The notes: a model not told the origin generated them from the letters alone. Positions 21,667 through 30,656 are shown, counted from the stretch's first letter. The stretch: DNA of 43,187 bases from Trebonia sp036509215 (GCA_036509215.1 DATCGA010000702.1:1-43187), one strand, 5' to 3'. Program-made: numbers and translations.

Positions 21667-22772
21667 GACACGCCCAGTTCATTCGACAGCACCAGCACCG
21701 CCGCGCCGAGGAGCACCACGTCGTCGCCGAGCGGCGACGTCCGCACGACGAGCCCGGCCGACGAGGCCGCCATCACCCGGTCGCGCACGGTCGCGTCGAC
21801 GGCTTCGCACAATTCGCCGTCGAGCAGGTCAAGCGGTCCCACCAGCACGATCTCGCTCAGGTTGAGCGCGCCGACGACCGGTGCGAGGACCTCGCCGAGG
21901 GCGGCGCCGACGGCGGCGAGCGAGCGGTCGCCGCGACGCAGGTGCGGGACCGCGAGCACGGTTTCCAGGCAGCCCACCCGGCCGCAGGCGCAGCGCGCGC
22001 CGCCGGGGTCGACGACGACGTGGCCGATCTCGCCCGCGGCCGAGGTGTGTCCCTCGACCAGGGCTCCGCCGACGACCAGGCCGGCGCCGACGCCGGTGCC
22101 GATCCGCAGCAGCATCAGGTCGGCCGCCGCCCGCTCGCCGAAGGTGTGCTCGCCAAGGACGGCGGTGTTGGCGTCGTTGGCGACGTAGACGGAGGTGTGC
22201 AGCTCGCGACGGAGGATGCCGGTGAGGTCGACGTTGGTCCAGCCCAGGCTGGCCGCGTTCAGCACGACGCCGTCACCGTCGACGACGCCGGCCGAGCCGA
22301 CGCCGATGCCGAGCAGGGGCCGGTCGGTGGCGGCGCGCAGCTGCCGGGCGAGGCGGACGACGAGGCGGACCGCCGCCTCCCCGCAGGCGCCCTCCCGCTG
22401 CACCTCGGCGCGCGCCTTGACCTGCCCGAAGAGGTCGAGCACAGCCCCGGCCAGGCGGTCTTCCGGCGAAAGGTCGAGCGCCACGATGTGCGCCGCGTCC
22501 GGCAGCAGGCCCACCAGCGTCGGCGGCTTGCCGACCTTGGTCTCGGCCGGCGCGCCGAGCTCGCCAAGCAAGCCGTCGTGGATGAGGCTGCCCACCAGGT
22601 CGGACACGGTAACCCGGGTCAGGCCGGTGGCGCGGGCGAGGTCGGCCCGGGAGGCGGGACCGTCTGCGAAGACGTGCTGCAGGATGAGCGACAGGTGGTG
22701 GCGCCTGGTGTCCTCGGCCAGCAGCTTGCCGATGGGGCGCAGCGGGCGACGGCCGATGCCGCCAGCGCTCAC
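21663..22772 (-). CDS. ROK-family transcriptional regulator (NagC-like)
   Basis: 369 residues from GTG 22772. An N-terminal winged HTH (about 22-68; ASRADLARATGLTRVTVSDL) precedes a ROK domain with VANDANTAVLGEH, AAGEIGHVVVD and the zinc motif CACGRVGCLE. Such proteins repress sugar operons and release DNA on binding the sugar. It is encoded inside the operon it presumably controls. The GTG overlaps the permease stop (GTGA). The open frame continues upstream inside the permease gene, but that part is a shadow. Confidence 0.91.
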   Translation of the reverse strand: MSAGGIGRRPLRPIGKLLAEDTRRHHLSLILQHVFADGPASRADLARATGLTRVTVSDLVGSLIHDGLLGELGAPAETKVGKPPTLVGLLPDAAHIVALDLSPEDRLAGAVLDLFGQVKARAEVQREGACGEAAVRLVVRLARQLRAATDRPLLGIGVGSAGVVDGDGVVLNAASLGWTNVDLTGILRRELHTSVYVANDANTAVLGEHTFGERAAADLMLLRIGTGVGAGLVVGGALVEGHTSAAGEIGHVVVDPGGARCACGRVGCLETVLAVPHLRRGDRSLAAVGAALGEVLAPVVGALNLSEIVLVGPLDLLDGELCEAVDATVRDRVMAASSAGLVVRTSPLGDDVVLLGAAVLVLSNELGVS

Positions 22773-23662
22773 TTGACCCCGCCTGCCGTCAGGCCGCCCA
22801 CCACGCGGCGCTCGATGATCGCGAACAGGATGATCACCGGCACGGTCGCGACCAGGCCGGCCGCGAACAGGTGGCCCCAGTCGACCGAGTACTCGCCGAT
22901 GTACTGGTTGATCGCGACCGTCAGCGGCTGCTGCGAGGTCTGCTCGCCGAGGCTGAGCGTGAGCGCGACCAGGAACTCGTTCCAGGCCGAGATGAAGGTG
23001 AAGATGAGCGCGGTCACGATCCCCGGCGCGGCCAGCGGCAGCGTGATCCGGAGCAAGGCGCCGACCTTCCCCAGCCCGTCGACCATGGCCGCCTCCTCGA
23101 GCTCGACCGGGATCGAGGTGAAGAAGGCGTTGAGGATCCACACCGCGAAGGCCATGTTGAAGCCGGCGTTGATGATGATGAGCGACACCGTGGGGGAGGC
23201 CCAGCTGAAGTTGCTGAACTCCCGCTGCAGGCCGACCAGCATCGCCGCGGGCTGGAACATCTGGGTCGCGAGTACCAGCAGCAGGAAGCCCAGGCGGCCG
23301 CGGAAGCGGTGCCGCGCGGTGTAGTAGGCGGCAGGCAGGGCGACCAGCAGCACCAGCGTGGTGGCCCCGGCCGCGATCTCGAGGCTGGTGCCGATGCTGC
23401 CGCCGAGGTCGCCGGCCGACGTCGACCACAAGGTGGTGAAGTTCGAGAAGGTGAAGTGGCTGGGGAAGATCGTCGCCTGGCCGAGCTCGCTGTCGGGCCG
23501 GCCGGCCATGACGATCATCTCCAGGTAGGGCAGCAGGAAGATGATCGCGACGAGGTACGCCGCGCCGGCCACCAGCCAGGTGCGCAGCTGCCTGCGCGGC
23601 CGCCGCGCGGGTCGGGTCGGGGTGGACATCAAGGGCGGCGCGGTCTGGGTCGTGGCGCTCAT
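22769..23662 (-). CDS. Carbohydrate ABC transporter permease (MalG/CUT1 type)
   Basis: 297 residues, six predicted membrane helices. The cytoplasmic EAA loop EEAAMVDGLGKVGALLRITL contacts the ATPase. The N-terminus is polar (PTRPARRPRRQL). With the other permease and the lipoprotein it forms a CUT1 importer. No ATPase is in the operon, so it probably shares a housekeeping MsiK-type ATPase, as actinomycete CUT1 systems commonly do (inference). It overlaps the preceding gene by 4 bp. Confidence 0.93.
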   Translation of the reverse strand: MSATTQTAPPLMSTPTRPARRPRRQLRTWLVAGAAYLVAIIFLLPYLEMIVMAGRPDSELGQATIFPSHFTFSNFTTLWSTSAGDLGGSIGTSLEIAAGATTLVLLVALPAAYYTARHRFRGRLGFLLLVLATQMFQPAAMLVGLQREFSNFSWASPTVSLIIINAGFNMAFAVWILNAFFTSIPVELEEAAMVDGLGKVGALLRITLPLAAPGIVTALIFTFISAWNEFLVALTLSLGEQTSQQPLTVAINQYIGEYSVDWGHLFAAGLVATVPVIILFAIIERRVVGGLTAGGVK

Positions 23663-24555
23663 CGGTCGGCCTGCTCCTTCCAGCCGGTGGTGGCGAGGTA
23701 GACGACGACGATGACGATGACGAGCAGGAAGTTGATGGTCGACATCGACGCCGACTCACCTACGTTGCCCTGCTTGAGGTCGACCATGAAGATGGTGCTG
23801 GTGGCGGTCTGGTAGCCGGGGCCGCCGCCGGTCATCTCCCAGATGATCGGGAACGAGTTGAAGACGTTGATGACGTTGATCAGCGTCGCCACCACGATCG
23901 CCGGCCGCAGCAGCGGCAGCGTCACCCGCAGGTAGGACTTCCACGAGGTCGCGCCGTCGATGGCGGACGCCTCGTACACCTCCCGCGGTATCCCCTGCAG
24001 GCCCGAGAGGATGGCGTAGGTCGTGAACGGCAGCGAGACGAAGACCGCGACCCCCATCATCCACAGCAGCGCGCTAGTCGGGTTGCCGAGCCAGTCCGCC
24101 TGGTTGGAGCCGAGCTGCTTGACCACGCCGATGTGGTGCAGGATCACGTTGATGACGCCTACGTTCGGGTCCAGCGCCCACTTGAAGATCAGCGCGGTCA
24201 TCATCACCGAGGCGGCCCACGGGATGATCAGCGCCCACCGGGCGATCTGGCGCCCGGGGAACCTCTGGTTGAACAGCTGGGCCAGGCCGAGCGAGATCAG
24301 CACGGTCACCGAGACGACGACCACGACCCAGATCACGGTGCGCACCAGGACCGAGACGAAGTCGGGCTCGTTGAACAGCTGGCGGAAGTTGGCGGTGCCG
24401 TTATAGCCGGCCACGAAGCCGATGCCGCTGATGTTCTGGAATGACGACTGCACCATGACCACGACCGGCCACAGCACGACCAGGCCGATGAGTGCGATGG
24501 CGGGACCGAGCCACAGCAGTGGCGAGAGCCGGCGAAGGGCGGGCATGGAGTTCAT
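23659..24555 (-). CDS. Carbohydrate ABC transporter permease (MalF/CUT1 type)
   Basis: 298 residues with six membrane helices. The EAA loop YEASAIDGATSWKSYLRVTL precedes the last helices. ATG 24555 lies 79 bp after the binding-protein stop, with a 13-bp perfect hairpin between. Paired with the MalG-type subunit it forms the membrane channel of an oligosaccharide or amino-sugar importer. Confidence 0.93.
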   Translation of the reverse strand: MNSMPALRRLSPLLWLGPAIALIGLVVLWPVVVMVQSSFQNISGIGFVAGYNGTANFRQLFNEPDFVSVLVRTVIWVVVVVSVTVLISLGLAQLFNQRFPGRQIARWALIIPWAASVMMTALIFKWALDPNVGVINVILHHIGVVKQLGSNQADWLGNPTSALLWMMGVAVFVSLPFTTYAILSGLQGIPREVYEASAIDGATSWKSYLRVTLPLLRPAIVVATLINVINVFNSFPIIWEMTGGGPGYQTATSTIFMVDLKQGNVGESASMSTINFLLVIVIVVVYLATTGWKEQADR

Positions 24556-24573
24556 CCTCTGGTGGTTCGGGGT

Positions 24574-24604
24574 GCGCGGGGCCCGGGAGCGCCGGGCCCC
24601 GCGC
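24574..24604 (-). promoter_or_regulatory. Intercistronic 13-bp perfect hairpin after the binding-protein gene
   Basis: GCGCGGGGCCCGG (24574-24586) pairs with CCGGGCCCCGCGC (24592-24604) around a 5-nt loop, all GC. Inside an operon, such a structure typically protects the upstream mRNA 3' end or terminates part of the transcripts, giving more binding protein than permease. Confidence 0.65.
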
Positions 24605-24634
24605 GGAATCCGATAACGGGAGCTATCTAGGCTG

Positions 24635-25900
24635 TCAGCTCGCCGAGGAGGTGGCGCTCTGCTCCAGCTGGGTCAGCACCGTGGTCGGGCTGCCGGTGAC
24701 GGCGGTGCCGATCGTCTGCTGAATCTTGGTCTTCACGTTCGCCCACGCGGTGTCGCTTGGGTACTGTACCGAGTTCGGCAGCGCGGTGAGGAACGGCGCG
24801 AAGACGGGGTTGCTGGACAGGGCCTTGGCGGCGGTGACCGTGGCCGGCAGCAGGTCGTACTCGTTGTCGAAGGCGAGCTGGTACTTGTCCTGGTAGGCGA
24901 AGTCGAGGAACTCCTTGATCTGCGCCTCGTGACCGTTGGACTTGAACGCGGCGACGTTGTCGCAGACGCCGAGGGTGACGCTGAGCGGGCCGGTCTTGCC
25001 CGCGATCGGCACCGACGTCCAGTCGGCGGAGGTCAGCACGTTGGCCGACTGGATGATCGGGATCAGGGCCGGGGAGCCGTTGATCATGCCGACGGTGCCC
25101 TGCGCGAACTTCTCCCACAGGGCGGTGCGGTCGACCGTGCCCGGGTTGGGCTCGGTGTCGCCCGCCGCGACCATGCCCTTGAGGAAGTTGAAGGCCGTGA
25201 CGTTGGCCGGGCTGTCGATCGTGTACTTGCCGGCGGTCTCATAGCCGCCGCCGTCGCCGAGCATCCACAGCAGCGACTCGGCCTGCGCCTCCTCGTTGCC
25301 GAGGGGGAGGCCGAAGCCGACCTTGCCCAGCTTGGTGATCTTGGCCGCGTCGGTCTCGACGTCGGCCCAGGTCTGCGGGGCGGCGGTGATGCCTGCCTGG
25401 GTGAACAGCTTCTTGTTGTAGAACAGGGTGCGGCTGGAGGTGGTGAACGGCATGCCGTACTGGACGCCGTTGTAGGTGCCCTGGGCCTTGAACGCCGGCA
25501 GCAGGTTCGAGGAGGCCGACAGCACGTCCGAGGCCGGGTAGAGCAGGCCGTCCTGGGCGTAGTTGGAGAAGTAGTCGCCCTCGGTGATGTCCGGGTAGTT
25601 CTTGTTCTGGACCATCGTCTGGACCTGCGAGTCAAAGTTCGTCCACGGGATCGTGGTGACGTTCACCTTGATGTTGGAGTGCGCCGCCTCGAAGGCGGAG
25701 ACGATCGTGGCCCAGTACTTGGAGCTGGCGTTGCTCGGGCCGGTGCCGTAGTCGGCGACCACGAGCTTGAGGGTGGTCGTGCCGCCGCTGCCGCCGGCCG
25801 ACGATCCGCTGCCACTGCTGCAGGCCGCGAGGGCCAGTGCGGCCGCTGAAGCCAGCGCGACACCGCCGGCGATGCGACTCGTGAGCTTCTTGTTCATCAA
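24635..25900 (-). CDS. CUT1 ABC transporter substrate-binding lipoprotein
   Basis: 421 residues. A basic N-terminus and hydrophobic stretch lead into the lipobox LAAC (Cys27 from the first Met), then a Gly/Ser linker: a lipoprotein of the SBP_bac_1/MalE type. The mature part shows FYNKKLFTQAGITAAPQTWAD, characteristic of the family. It captures a sugar outside the membrane. Two adjacent ATG codons are possible starts, after a purine-rich AGAGAAGAGA. First gene of an operon running to nagB, so an amino sugar or chito-oligosaccharide is the likely ligand. Confidence 0.93.
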   Translation of the reverse strand: MMNKKLTSRIAGGVALASAAALALAACSSGSGSSAGGSGGTTTLKLVVADYGTGPSNASSKYWATIVSAFEAAHSNIKVNVTTIPWTNFDSQVQTMVQNKNYPDITEGDYFSNYAQDGLLYPASDVLSASSNLLPAFKAQGTYNGVQYGMPFTTSSRTLFYNKKLFTQAGITAAPQTWADVETDAAKITKLGKVGFGLPLGNEEAQAESLLWMLGDGGGYETAGKYTIDSPANVTAFNFLKGMVAAGDTEPNPGTVDRTALWEKFAQGTVGMINGSPALIPIIQSANVLTSADWTSVPIAGKTGPLSVTLGVCDNVAAFKSNGHEAQIKEFLDFAYQDKYQLAFDNEYDLLPATVTAAKALSSNPVFAPFLTALPNSVQYPSDTAWANVKTKIQQTIGTAVTGSPTTVLTQLEQSATSSAS

Positions 25901-25965
25901 GTCTCTTCTCTTTGTAATAAACCGGGCCGTCTGGGGGCCGACCTCCCAGGCGAGGATTTTGTTAG

Positions 25966-26044
25966 TTGACCGTACTTACATATTCAGGTCAAGACCTCGC
26001 GGTCACCCTTGACCGGAACGTAACAACGTTGATCGGGACGTAAC
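25966..26044. promoter_or_regulatory. Control region of the amino-sugar operon: inverted and direct repeats
   Basis: TTGACC (25966-25971) and GGTCAA (25987-25992) are inverted across 15 bp. On the minus strand the second gives a TTGACC -35-like element. Further upstream, TTGACCGGAACGTAAC (26009-26024) and TTGATCGGGACGTAAC (26029-26044) match at 14 of 16 positions with a 20-bp period. The latter look like tandem regulator sites. Confidence 0.45.
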
Positions 26045-26085
26045 GCCCCGGCCCCAGCCGGAAACAACGCCGAACGGCGGCGGTC

Positions 26086-27189
26086 CTAGACCGGTTGAGC
26101 GGCCCGGATCCGGGCCGCCAGGCCCCGCTGCACCCGGCGCGGCCAGAACGGGCCCTCGTAGATGAACGCGGTGTAGGCCTGTAGCAGGGTGGCGCCGGCC
26201 GCCAGCCGGTCATACGCGTCGCCCGGAGTCGAGATCCCGCCGGCCGCGATCAGCACCAGGCGGTCGCCGGTCCGGTCATGCAGCCGCCGCAGCACCGAGA
26301 GCGAGCGGTCCTTCAACGGCGCCCCGGACAGGCCGCCGGGGCCGGCGTCGGCCACCGCGGCGCTGTCGCCAAGCCCGTCACGGGAGATCGTCGTGTTGGT
26401 GGCGATGATGCCGTCGAGGCCGAGGTCGAGCGCCAGGTCGGCCACCGCGTCGATGTCGGCCTCGGCCAGGTCGGGCGCGATCTTCACCAGCAGCGGGACC
26501 CGCCGTCGGGGCGAGGCCTGGTCGAGCGCCGAGCGCACCGCCGTCAGCAGCGGGCGGAGCTTGTCGGCCGACTGGAGATCGCGCAGGCCGGGCGTGTTGG
26601 GGGAGCTGACGTTGACCACCACGTAGTCGGCCACGTCGGCGACCAGCCGGGCGCTGGCCACGTAGTCGGCAATCGCCCCCGCTTCCGGCACCACCTTGGT
26701 CTTGCCGATGTTCACGCCGACGATCGGACGGCAGCCACGGCAGCCACGGAAACCGGGCCGGGCCCGCAGTGCACGCAGGCGAAACGCCAGCGCCGCCGCC
26801 CCGTGGTTGTTGAACCCCATCCGGTTGACCAGCGCCCGCTCGGCTGGGAAGCGGAACATCCGCGGCTTCGGGTTGCCCGGCTGCGGCCGCGCGGTCACGG
26901 TGCCGACCTCGACGAACGCGAACCCGAGGGCCGCCAGCCCGGTGACGCCCTCCCCGTCCTTGTCGAACCCGGCCGCCAGCCCCAGCGGACCGGGGAAGTC
27001 CAGCCCGAGCGCCCGCACCCGCAGGGCCGGGTCGTGCGGCGCGAGAACAAGCCGCATAACCATGGCCAGACCGGGTACCGCGGCCGCCGCCCGGATCAGC
27101 CAGAACCCGGCCCGATGGGCCGCCTCAGCCGGCAGCCGTCGCAGCAGAACAGCGTAAATCGCCCGGTACACCGTCGCCCCCGTCGTCAC
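26086..27189 (-). CDS. pyrD: Dihydroorotate dehydrogenase (quinone), class 2
   Basis: 367 residues. The N-terminal amphipathic/hydrophobic helices (YRAIYAVLLRRLPAEAAHRA) are the membrane-associating extension of class 2 enzymes. The FMN barrel follows, with AAGFDKDGEGV, VGTVTARPQPGNPKPR, the substrate motif NRMGFNNHG, VNVSSPNTPGLR with the catalytic Ser, and AAGGISTPGDAYDRLAAGA. It oxidises dihydroorotate to orotate using quinone in pyrimidine synthesis. GTG 27189 is used. A perfect 12-bp palindrome lies just upstream. Confidence 0.95.
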   Translation of the reverse strand: MTTGATVYRAIYAVLLRRLPAEAAHRAGFWLIRAAAAVPGLAMVMRLVLAPHDPALRVRALGLDFPGPLGLAAGFDKDGEGVTGLAALGFAFVEVGTVTARPQPGNPKPRMFRFPAERALVNRMGFNNHGAAALAFRLRALRARPGFRGCRGCRPIVGVNIGKTKVVPEAGAIADYVASARLVADVADYVVVNVSSPNTPGLRDLQSADKLRPLLTAVRSALDQASPRRRVPLLVKIAPDLAEADIDAVADLALDLGLDGIIATNTTISRDGLGDSAAVADAGPGGLSGAPLKDRSLSVLRRLHDRTGDRLVLIAAGGISTPGDAYDRLAAGATLLQAYTAFIYEGPFWPRRVQRGLAARIRAAQPV

Positions 27190-27203
27190 TCGCCCGCGTC
27201 AAG

Positions 27204-27215
27204 CCCTGGCCAGGG
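27204..27215. repeat. CCCTGGCCAGGG palindrome upstream of pyrD
   Basis: A perfect 12-bp palindrome 14 bp upstream of the pyrD start. It could be an operator or leader hairpin. Confidence 0.35.
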
Positions 27216-27228
27216 ACAACTGTATTAG

Positions 27229-27266
27229 CCCGACCCCCGCGCCCGACCCCCGCGCCCGACCCGCGG
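27229..27266. repeat. 13-bp tandem repeat between pyrD and the GntR gene
   Basis: CCCGACCCCCGCG occurs twice in tandem (27229-27241, 27242-27254), followed by a partial third copy (27255-27266). A short GC-rich tandem repeat in a divergent intergenic region. Confidence 0.6.
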
Positions 27267-27344
27267 CCAGAGGAAGGACGACCGCTAACCAGTCAGGGTT
27301 TTGTCTGCCATCCTTGATTCCAGGCATAGGGGGAAGAAGGCAGC

Positions 27345-28031
27345 GTGCAGACCCACGAAATCGAACAGGGCCTATCTGAAACCGTCAGCCTCCTCGACAA
27401 GCTGCGGATGGCCATTTACCGCGGCGAGTTCCCGCCCGGCCAGCGGCTGGTGGAGAGCGAACTGGCCGAGAAGTACAAGACCTCCCGCGGCGCCGTCCGC
27501 GAGGCGCTCGCGCTGCTGCAGAACGAGCATCTGGTCACCCGCCAGCGCAACCGCAGCGCCTGGGTGCGGGCGGTGACGATCGAGGAGGCGATCGAGATCC
27601 TCGAGGTCCGCGCGCTGATCGAGGGGCTCTGCGCGGCCCGGGCGGCGCTGCGGGCGTCCGACCAGGACCGGGTTGAGCTACGGCGGCTGGCCGGCGAGAT
27701 GACCGACGCGGTCAGGAACGGCGACGTGCGCACCGACAGCCTGCTCAGCGACCAGATCCACACCCGGCTGCGGGAGATGGCCGGCCAGCAGACCGCGGCC
27801 GGCATCATCGACCGGTTGCGGCATCAGGGCGTGCGCTACCAGTTCCACGTGTCCCTGCTGCCCGGCCGCCTCGCCCAGGGCGCCCAGGAGCACCTCGACA
27901 TCATCGACGCGGTGATCTCGGGCGACCCGGTGGCGGCCGAGCGGATCACCCGCGAGCACTTCGCCAGCGTGATCGGCTGCCTGCACCAGCTCGAGGACAC
28001 GGCCATGCCCTCGATCCTGCCGGCCGTCTAG
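27345..28031 (+). CDS. GntR-family regulator, FadR/FCD subfamily
   Basis: 228 residues. The winged HTH covers about 14-75 (LRMAIYRGEFPPGQRLVESE and TSRGAVREALALLQNEHLV), followed by an all-helical FCD domain with the Asp/His metal-site pattern (DQIHTRLREMAG, HLDIIDAVISGD, ITREHFASV). It senses a small organic acid or sugar acid and controls nearby catabolic genes in most cases. GTG 27345 follows AAGAAGG by about 5 nt. It is divergent from pyrD; the target is not evident. The catabolic operon starting at 38.7 kb is a distant candidate. Confidence 0.92.
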   Translation: MQTHEIEQGLSETVSLLDKLRMAIYRGEFPPGQRLVESELAEKYKTSRGAVREALALLQNEHLVTRQRNRSAWVRAVTIEEAIEILEVRALIEGLCAARAALRASDQDRVELRRLAGEMTDAVRNGDVRTDSLLSDQIHTRLREMAGQQTAAGIIDRLRHQGVRYQFHVSLLPGRLAQGAQEHLDIIDAVISGDPVAAERITREHFASVIGCLHQLEDTAMPSILPAV

Positions 28032-28122
28032 GGATTGTCGGTAATCATCTGAATTGCCTCATAGCGCGCGCTACTGTTAACCGCACGTGAACCGCGCATG
28101 TCATAGCGTACGGAGGGCTGCT

Positions 28123-28962
28123 ATGGGCGAAGACAGTTCCCGGGACTATCGGCAGGCGCTGGCGGATATCGACATCACAAAGCCGAACGTCGCCCGGGTC
28201 TACGACTACTTCGTCGGCGGTAAGGACAACTTCTCGGCCGATCGCGAGTTCGCGCGCCGCGCGATGGAACTCGCTCCCAAGGCGCCCCTGTCCGCGCAGA
28301 ACAATCGCGCGTTCCTCCGCCGGGTGGTGCGATATCTGGTCGGCGAGTTGGGCATCACCCAGCTCATCGACATCGGGTCGGGGCTGCCCACCGCGGGCAA
28401 CGTCAGCGAGGTCGCGCACGCGATCAACCCCGACGTCCACGTCGTCTACGTCGACAACGACCCGGTCGTCTACACCCACAGCAAGGCGCTGCTGAGCGAC
28501 CCGGTCAACGCCGACATCATCAACGCCGACATCCGCCATCCGGCCGGCATCCTGGCCGATCCCACGCTCGCGCGGCTGATCGACTTCGACCGGCCGGTCG
28601 CCCTGCTGCTGCTCGCGGTCCTGCACCACGTCCAGGACGACGAGCACCCGGACGCGATCGCCGCGAAGCTCCGCGACGCGATGCCAGCGGGCAGCTACCT
28701 CGCGATCTCGAGCCTCCGCCTGCCCGGCCACGACCTGCCCGAGCTCCGCGCCCTCACCATCCAGGGCGAGAAGCTGCTGGCCGACGGCCTCGGCAGCGGC
28801 CGCTGGCGCGAAGACGACGAGATCCGCGCCTGGTTCGGCGACTGGGACTTGCTCCCGCCCGGCCTGGTATCCCTAGCCGAGTGGCGCCCGGAGACAGCGG
28901 ACAAAATCGAGCACGACGAGACCTATCACAGCTTCCTCGGCGGCGTCGCCCGCAAAAGCTAA
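28123..28962 (+). CDS. SAM-dependent methyltransferase-like protein (DUF574/Methyltransf_19 type)
   Basis: 279 residues. The signature N-terminus ITKPNVARVYDYFVGGKDNF, FADREFARR-like helix, LIDIGSGLPTAGNVSEVA (SAM loop) and VVYVDNDPVVYTHSKALL identify the large actinobacterial family annotated as SAM-dependent methyltransferase (DUF574). The substrate is unknown. GGAGG lies 6 nt before ATG 28123, better than the upstream GTG at 28087. It appears monocistronic and ends at a terminator. Confidence 0.92.
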   Translation: MGEDSSRDYRQALADIDITKPNVARVYDYFVGGKDNFSADREFARRAMELAPKAPLSAQNNRAFLRRVVRYLVGELGITQLIDIGSGLPTAGNVSEVAHAINPDVHVVYVDNDPVVYTHSKALLSDPVNADIINADIRHPAGILADPTLARLIDFDRPVALLLLAVLHHVQDDEHPDAIAAKLRDAMPAGSYLAISSLRLPGHDLPELRALTIQGEKLLADGLGSGRWREDDEIRAWFGDWDLLPPGLVSLAEWRPETADKIEHDETYHSFLGGVARKS

Positions 28963-28974
28963 GCAAGAGCTAAA

Positions 28975-29002
28975 AGGCCGCCCCCGAAATCAGGAGCGGC
29001 CT
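28975..29002. terminator. Bidirectional terminator hairpin
   Basis: AGGCCGC (28975-28981) pairs perfectly with GCGGCCT (28996-29002) between the convergent methyltransferase and SDR genes, with A/T-rich flanks (AAGAGCTAAA upstream). Confidence 0.65.
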
Positions 29003-29025
29003 CAAGCCAAGCCAAGCCCGGCCAA

Positions 29026-29796
29026 TCAGGCGTTAAGCGCGCCGTCAATCAGGTGCAGCGCGCCCGACACGTACTCCGACTCCGACGACAGCAGCCACAT
29101 CACCACGTTCGCCACCTCCGCCGCCGTCCCGTACCGCTGGTACAGCGGCACGGTCGCGGAGACGGCCGCGAACGCCCCCTCGGGGTCCGACGGGTCGATC
29201 TGCGCGGTCAGGTCCCGCGCCATCCGGGTGTCGATGTGCCCCGGCGCGACGCAGTTGACCCGGATGCCGAACGGCGCCCCCTCCAGGGCGGCCGACTTCG
29301 TCAGCCCCAGCACCGCGTGCTTGGACGCGATGTAGGGCGAGAACGTCGCCGCGCCCTTGATCGCCGCCATCGACGCGGTGTTCACGATCACGCCGGACCG
29401 CTGCGACTTCATCACCGCAAGGACGGCCCGCAGCCCCATGAACACGCCGCGCCCGTTGACCGCCCAGACCCGGTCGAAGTCCGCCACCGACAGCTCCGTC
29501 ATCGGGGCCATCCGCCCCTCGATGCCGGCGTTGTTGAAGAACAGGTCGATCCGCCCGAACTCCGCCACCGCCGCCGCCACGTACCCGTCCACCTCGGACT
29601 CGACCGACACGTCGGCCACCACCGCCAGACCAGAAAGCTTGGCCGCCGCCGCCTCCAGCGCGGAAGCGTCCCGGTCGACCAGCACCAGCTTGGCGCCCTC
29701 GTCCGCCAGCCGCGACGCGACCGCCAGCCCGAACCCGTTGGCCGCCCCGGTGATCACCGCGACCTGCCCCGAGAGCCCATACCGAACACCGCTCAT
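29026..29796 (-). CDS. SDR-family NAD(P)-dependent oxidoreductase
   Basis: 256 residues of a classical SDR. The cofactor motif TGAANGFG is at about 16-23, VDRD ends beta-2 (suggesting NAD preference), NNAGIEG follows, then Ser in NTASMAAIKG and the catalytic YIASK. The C-terminus YVSGALHLIDGALNA is complete. It interconverts a hydroxyl and a carbonyl. ATG overlaps the stop of the previous SDR by 4 bp (ATGA). Last gene of the nine-gene operon, supplying one of three alcohol oxidation steps. Confidence 0.93.
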   Translation of the reverse strand: MSGVRYGLSGQVAVITGAANGFGLAVASRLADEGAKLVLVDRDASALEAAAAKLSGLAVVADVSVESEVDGYVAAAVAEFGRIDLFFNNAGIEGRMAPMTELSVADFDRVWAVNGRGVFMGLRAVLAVMKSQRSGVIVNTASMAAIKGAATFSPYIASKHAVLGLTKSAALEGAPFGIRVNCVAPGHIDTRMARDLTAQIDPSDPEGAFAAVSATVPLYQRYGTAAEVANVVMWLLSSESEYVSGALHLIDGALNA

Positions 29797-30656
29797 CGCA
29801 CACCCTCCTGGTCAAGAATCCCGGTCGCGGCCGGCCCCACGGCCCCCGCCAGAATCGCCTCGTGCCTGGCCACCACCCGGCTGTCCCACTCATGGTCCGT
29901 GAGCAGGTAAAGCTGGTTCGATCGGACCGCAGAAACCAGAAGCGATGCCACCTCCGACGGCGGCATTCCCGAAGACAGCACCGAGTGCATGTGATCGCGC
30001 AGCTCCGCCCCGGACGACGACATCGCCGCACCGTCGGTCAGCGCGGCAGGCCGGTTCCGCGACCCGTGGAACAGGTTGGTCGCGATGATCCCGGGGCACA
30101 GCCCGGTCGCCCCGATCGCAGAACCCGCCGCCAAGAGGTCAGCCGCCAGCACCTCCGTCAAGGCGAGGATCGCGTGCTTGCAGATCCCGTACATGTTCGA
30201 CGCCGCGATGACCGAGGTCATCGAGCAGGTGTTGACCACGTGGCCGGGCTCGCCGTGGGCCAGCATCCGCGGCACGAAGGTCCTGATGCCGTAGATCACC
30301 GACATCAGGTTCACCGACAGCGTCCAGTCCCAGTCCTTGGCGGTCGCCGACCAGATCGGCCCGTCCAGGTACCCCTCGACCCCGGCGTTGTTGTTGACCA
30401 GGTGAATCGGGCCGAACCGGGCCTCGGCCGCGTCGGCCAGCGCCTCGATGTCGGCCAGCGACGACACGTCGGTCCGCACCCCCAGCACCGGCACCCCCGC
30501 CGCCGATAGCTCGGCCACGGTCACCGCCAGCGCATCCGACTGGATGTCGCCGATCACGACGTTCATCCCCTCGGCCCCCCAGCGCAGCGCGAACGCCTTG
30601 CCCATGCCGCTGCCCGCGCCGGTGACGACCGCGGTCTTGCCCGCGAACTCTTCCAC
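29793..30656 (-). CDS. SDR-family oxidoreductase
   Basis: 287 residues from GTG 30656, where GGAGA lies 7 nt upstream. The open frame continues to 31004 but that part is a shadow of the dehydrogenase gene. Motifs are TGAGSGMG (cofactor), GDIQ ending beta-2, NNNAGVEGY, Ser in NTCSMTSV, and YGICK as the catalytic Tyr-x3-Lys. The C-terminal 60 residues are longer than in classical SDRs. Translationally coupled to the downstream SDR. Confidence 0.92.
   Translation of the reverse strand: MEEFAGKTAVVTGAGSGMGKAFALRWGAEGMNVVIGDIQSDALAVTVAELSAAGVPVLGVRTDVSSLADIEALADAAEARFGPIHLVNNNAGVEGYLDGPIWSATAKDWDWTLSVNLMSVIYGIRTFVPRMLAHGEPGHVVNTCSMTSVIAASNMYGICKHAILALTEVLAADLLAAGSAIGATGLCPGIIATNLFHGSRNRPAALTDGAAMSSSGAELRDHMHSVLSSGMPPSEVASLLVSAVRSNQLYLLTDHEWDSRVVARHEAILAGAVGPAATGILDQEGVR

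Noticed and set aside
21663..23759. Apparent 698-aa fusion of a permease-region protein to the ROK regulator
   Set aside because: The first 330 residues are an off-frame reading of the permease gene; GTG 22772 overlapping the permease stop is the real start.
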